From an uncultured Acetatifactor sp. (GTDB lineage: Bacteria; Bacillota; Clostridia; Lachnospirales; Lachnospiraceae), in the NCBI GenBank assembly GCA_910577665.1, contig CAJTOJ010000002.1:1-64000 (forward strand): DNA of 64,000 nucleotides. Reading direction: 5' to 3'. The notes under the pieces were generated by a model. The model was not told the DNA's origin. It saw only the letters and a list, made by a program, of their open reading frames with translations, and made no database searches. Shown piece by piece: positions 61,304 through 64,000 of the stretch. The translations under genes and the position numbers were made by a program. Each line of letters begins with the position of its first letter. Within the stretch, counting starts at the first letter, position 1.

Positions 61304-63028
61304 TCATCCAGGCACACTCCCGCCTTCCTTTACCTGGACTATCTTCTGGTTCTCAATCTTGTATACCACATCGCACTCCCTGGCCAGGCTCATATGATGT
61401 GTCACCATAAGCAGGGTTTTATCTGCCTTGATCTGCCGGATGGAGTCAATCACCGCCTTCTCTGTCTCCATGTCCAGCGCCGCTGTGGCCTCATCCATCA
61501 CCAGCAGTTCAAAATCCTTGTACAAAGCCCTGGCCAGGGCGATCCTCTGGCGCTGTCCTCCGGATATGGCTGTACCATTCTCCCCAATCAAGGTATTCAC
61601 ACCGTCCGGCATTTTCTGGACGTCCTCCCAGATCTGGGCACATTTCAGGCATTCCTCCACCCTGGTGTCATCAATCTCACTCTCCTCCTCGAAGAACGCC
61701 ACATTGTTCCGGATGGTTTCCCCGTTCAGATACACCGTCTGGGGAATATAACTCACCAGCTCTCCCATGCTGACCTTACAGGATCCTTCTTTGTCCTGTC
61801 TGGTGACTATGTCATAGTCATCATACAGGATATGGCCACCCTTAGGCTGTAGCAGTCCCAGAAGCAGATCCACGAAGGTGGTCTTCCCGGCTCCGGAGGC
61901 CCCGATGATGGCAATGGAACAGCCCACAGGAATCTCTATGGAGGCATCCTCAAAAATATTCACCCTGTCATTGTAGCCGAAAGTCAGGTGCCGCACAGAC
62001 ACCCCTTTCTGAAAAGTCAGGCTCCGGCGCCGGAGGGTGGCCTCGTTCTGTTCTGCCCGCTGGATGGCTCCATAAGCTGTCATCCCTTCCCGCACAGCCT
62101 CATACGATTTCTGGGCAAATTCCACATTGTTCATACCGTTCAGGATGCTGTAGGCCATGGGCAGCATCCGCACCAGGGCCGTGATGTACACCACCATGGG
62201 AGCCAGAATCACCGCCAGATTGGTGCCGAATACCAGAATCACCGCCAGGATCACGAACATGGCTGCCATGATGGAATTCTGCAGCAACACACTGATACTG
62301 TTTATCTTGTACCGATACTCTCCCTGGACTTTGGCATAGCCGCTGCTGGCATCCCTATATTTGCCCAGCACAAAAGCCGAGCGGTCATCTATCTTCATCT
62401 CCTTAAAGGAACCAAAGGCAATGGTAATCTGGGAATTGGCCTTGATGGACCAGGCCCGGCTACGCTCCCCGTACTCCTTCATGCGTGCCCGCATCTTAAG
62501 GAATACAAACGCCATCAGCAACACCAGCACTATGGTGCTTACGATTCCCAGCCACCTGGACACATAGATCAGAAGTACCGCATAACCGGCCATGGTAATG
62601 CCGTTGGTCACGATACCAATCACATCCACTATGGTCTGGATACAGGCCGTGGTATCATTCCGCACCAGGTTCAGAGCCTGCATGGCACTCTTTTTGCCGT
62701 GCTCCACCAGGCTCTCCTTGATCAGCACCTCATAGATCTTCATGGACAGCTTCTGGGCACCATCGTATACGAACCGGTTGGCCAGTCTGCTCTTATATAG
62801 TTCGAACAGACATTTTGCCAGGGACACCAGCACCATGCCCATTGTGAAAGCCAGAAGCTCTGGAGAAGCCTGGTTTTCCCGGACCGCGGCATTGATCACA
62901 TAGATAATCACGGAAAAACTGAAAATATCTACCACAGGGCTTACCAGTCCCAGCACAGCAACAATTTTCCAGGTCCTGCATTCCCTTTTGTCTAATATGT
63001 TTATGAGATATTGAAATTTCTGTAACAT
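61304..63028 (-). CDS. ABC exporter, fused membrane and ATPase domains
   Basis: About 574 residues: six-helix exporter domain, then an ATPase with Walker A IIGASGAGKTTFVDLLLG, Q-loop VSYIPQTVYL, signature ISGGQRQRIALARAL and Walker B LLVMDEATAALD. Fused half-transporters of this build (PglK/MsbA-like) flip lipid-linked sugars or export peptides. The start at 63028 (MLQKFQYLIN) is preferred because GGGAG lies 6 nt upstream. The longer in-frame starts at 63106 and 63136 have no such site and fall in a repeat. Its place among glycosyltransferases suggests a lipid-linked oligosaccharide flippase. Confidence 0.85.
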   Translation of the reverse strand: MLQKFQYLINILDKRECRTWKIVAVLGLVSPVVDIFSFSVIIYVINAAVRENQASPELLAFTMGMVLVSLAKCLFELYKSRLANRFVYDGAQKLSMKIYEVLIKESLVEHGKKSAMQALNLVRNDTTACIQTIVDVIGIVTNGITMAGYAVLLIYVSRWLGIVSTIVLVLLMAFVFLKMRARMKEYGERSRAWSIKANSQITIAFGSFKEMKIDDRSAFVLGKYRDASSGYAKVQGEYRYKINSISVLLQNSIMAAMFVILAVILVFGTNLAVILAPMVVYITALVRMLPMAYSILNGMNNVEFAQKSYEAVREGMTAYGAIQRAEQNEATLRRRSLTFQKGVSVRHLTFGYNDRVNIFEDASIEIPVGCSIAIIGASGAGKTTFVDLLLGLLQPKGGHILYDDYDIVTRQDKEGSCKVSMGELVSYIPQTVYLNGETIRNNVAFFEEESEIDDTRVEECLKCAQIWEDVQKMPDGVNTLIGENGTAISGGQRQRIALARALYKDFELLVMDEATAALDMETEKAVIDSIRQIKADKTLLMVTHHMSLARECDVVYKIENQKIVQVKEGGSVPG

Positions 63029-63106
63029 GTCCTTCTCCCGGCTCCTTTTACTTCCTGCGGTTTCACTGGCCTTCTCCATGTCAGCTGCTTTTTGTGCCAC
63101 ATCCAT

Positions 63107-63138
63107 TGTTACTGTTGCGGCTACGCCTGACAGCAACG
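63107..63138. repeat. Short palindromic repeat resembling family 3 ends
   Basis: GTTACTGTTGCGGCTACGCC followed by TGACAGCAAC resembles the end of the element at 35199-35310 (GTTACTGTTTACGGCGTAG read from the other strand). It lies between the FrhB-like gene and the ABC exporter gene and may be a solo end. Confidence 0.4.
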
Positions 63139-63157
63139 CCTTTTAAGCCTGCCGCAA

Positions 63158-64000
63158 TTATTTCTTTCTGAATCTTCCCCACAATGCCCCTGTATGCCGA
63201 CACAGCATAAAAAGTCTCTGGAACAGGGAAAACGGCAATTTCCCATACCAGAACCAGAAACGCCCTCTTCTCTTCCAGGCCGGGGTAGGCGCAAGAAGCC
63301 GGGGTTGAAGCACGTCCTTTTTCTCACAGGCAAACCAGGCAAGCTTCCCCTTCACTTCCTCAAAGACCTGTGACGCCCGTTCTGAATGGAGCAGTACCAC
63401 AGAAGTCCCCATGCCATCGTCCATATCCGGCCTTACCTTCTCGATTCCCCAGAAATCCCCAATGGTAAAGTCACTGTCCCGCCTGGTGGTACAGAACTTA
63501 CATGCATGGCAGGAAGGACGCAGGATGGCATTGGCAAAGTACATCCCGCAGTAAGGATCCTGGTAGAGGGAGGTGGCATGTTCTCTGCCATCTATCACAA
63601 AAGCGCAGGTATGTCCGTTGTCTTGCATTCTTTTGTCCCGGAAGGAAAAGGAAGTCATCTTCCCCCCAAATTTTTGTTCCAGGTATTCTACATAGGACCG
63701 CCACACCCCGGGAGAGGGCACCCCATAGCAGATCAGGGACACCACGATCAGCGCAGGATACTCCCTGCCCAGAAAAAGCCTAAGGGCATGTGTCTGGCAG
63801 GGGGTTCCCACGAAAAGCACGAGGCTTCCTTCCTTCAGACGTTCTTCTATCTTCTGGTACACGCCTTCCATGTTGCTCTGGACATATTTCGTCCGCTTCA
63901 AGGCATCCAGCTCTGCCATGGAAGATGCCTCCCCATGTACCACTTCCATCTGTTCGTTGTAGGCTGCCCCGTAGACAAAGCCCTGGCGGGACAAGACATA
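63158..64000 (-). CDS. FrhB/FdhB-domain protein of polysaccharide loci (partial)
   Basis: The last about 280 residues; the N-terminus lies beyond the window. VLFVGTPCQTHALRLFLG, SLICYGVPSPGVWRSYVEYL, LRPSCHACKFCTTRRDSDFTIGD and FWGIEKVRPDMDD are hallmarks of coenzyme F420 hydrogenase/dehydrogenase beta-subunit C-terminal domain proteins. The CxxCxFC cluster suggests iron-sulfur binding. In Clostridia these are often found in exopolysaccharide clusters beside pyruvyltransferases and glycosyltransferases, where they are thought to supply a redox step. That fits the neighbours here. Confidence 0.85.
   Translation of the reverse strand, partial: YVLSRQGFVYGAAYNEQMEVVHGEASSMAELDALKRTKYVQSNMEGVYQKIEERLKEGSLVLFVGTPCQTHALRLFLGREYPALIVVSLICYGVPSPGVWRSYVEYLEQKFGGKMTSFSFRDKRMQDNGHTCAFVIDGREHATSLYQDPYCGMYFANAILRPSCHACKFCTTRRDSDFTIGDFWGIEKVRPDMDDGMGTSVVLLHSERASQVFEEVKGKLAWFACEKKDVLQPRLLAPTPAWKRRGRFWFWYGKLPFSLFQRLFMLCRHTGALWGRFRKK

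Overview
The window looks like a chromosomal segment of a Gram-positive anaerobe of the Clostridia, most probably a Lachnospiraceae gut bacterium. Inference rests on gene content: formate-tetrahydrofolate ligase, an NfnAB-type transhydrogenase pair, a Re-citrate-synthase-like enzyme, Rex, a class B sortase with BspA-like leucine-rich surface proteins, a Gly/Cys-rich small protein and PD-(D/E)XK (Rpn-like) remnants, plus strong GGAGG ribosome-binding sites. No rRNA, tRNA, prophage or CRISPR array was seen. Nearly all genes are on the minus strand.

Layout. 1-2.5 kb: a truncated XRE regulator, a candidate structured RNA, and pgi with a mobile element in its leader. 2.6-12.3 kb: a decaying accessory zone with a helicase fragment, three Rpn-like remnants, a truncated HD protein, two frameshifted acetyltransferases (one also split by a mobile element) and a frameshifted phosphotransferase, mixed with intact transporters (NhaC type, SLC13/ArsB type), a P-loop kinase-like protein and a RimJ-type acetyltransferase. 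12.3-34.9 kb: housekeeping genes in minus-strand runs: LD-carboxypeptidase, rlmH, zinc-ribbon membrane proteins, nfnA-nfnB, ftsK-fhs, a ClpP/TepA-like protease, a GT2 glycosyltransferase and its membrane partner, yebC, a CBS/CorC membrane protein, and rex-nnr-alr-mazF. 35.3-38.8 kb: an operon of Re-citrate-synthase-like gene, GntR regulator and NADP-isocitrate dehydrogenase behind a consensus promoter carrying a palindromic operator. 39-48.4 kb: a subtilase and a sortase B / giant LRR surface-protein operon. 48.7-50.2 kb: a plus-strand cassette of a Cys/Gly-rich protein and two uncharacterised proteins. 50.3-56.5 kb: pepF, an EF-G paralogue, tyrA, vanZ and a PilZ protein. 56.6-64 kb: an exopolysaccharide-type locus (three GT2 enzymes, a frameshifted polysaccharide deacetylase, an ABC exporter, an FrhB-like protein running off the end).

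How it fits together. Re-citrate synthase and Icd would make 2-oxoglutarate and NADPH, NfnAB balances NADH, NADPH and ferredoxin, Rex senses NADH/NAD+, and Fhs feeds one-carbon metabolism.

The most unusual signal is a set of small non-coding mobile elements of several families. Two copies are flanked by perfect 8-bp target duplications. Three copies of two families lie between a consensus promoter and the start codon, in the leaders of pgi, the CorC-type gene and rex. One copy splits an acetyltransferase gene, and another appears to supply the last codons and stop of icd. A second pattern is that four genes are each broken by a single missing base in a short homopolymer, which may be true decay or a sequence artefact.
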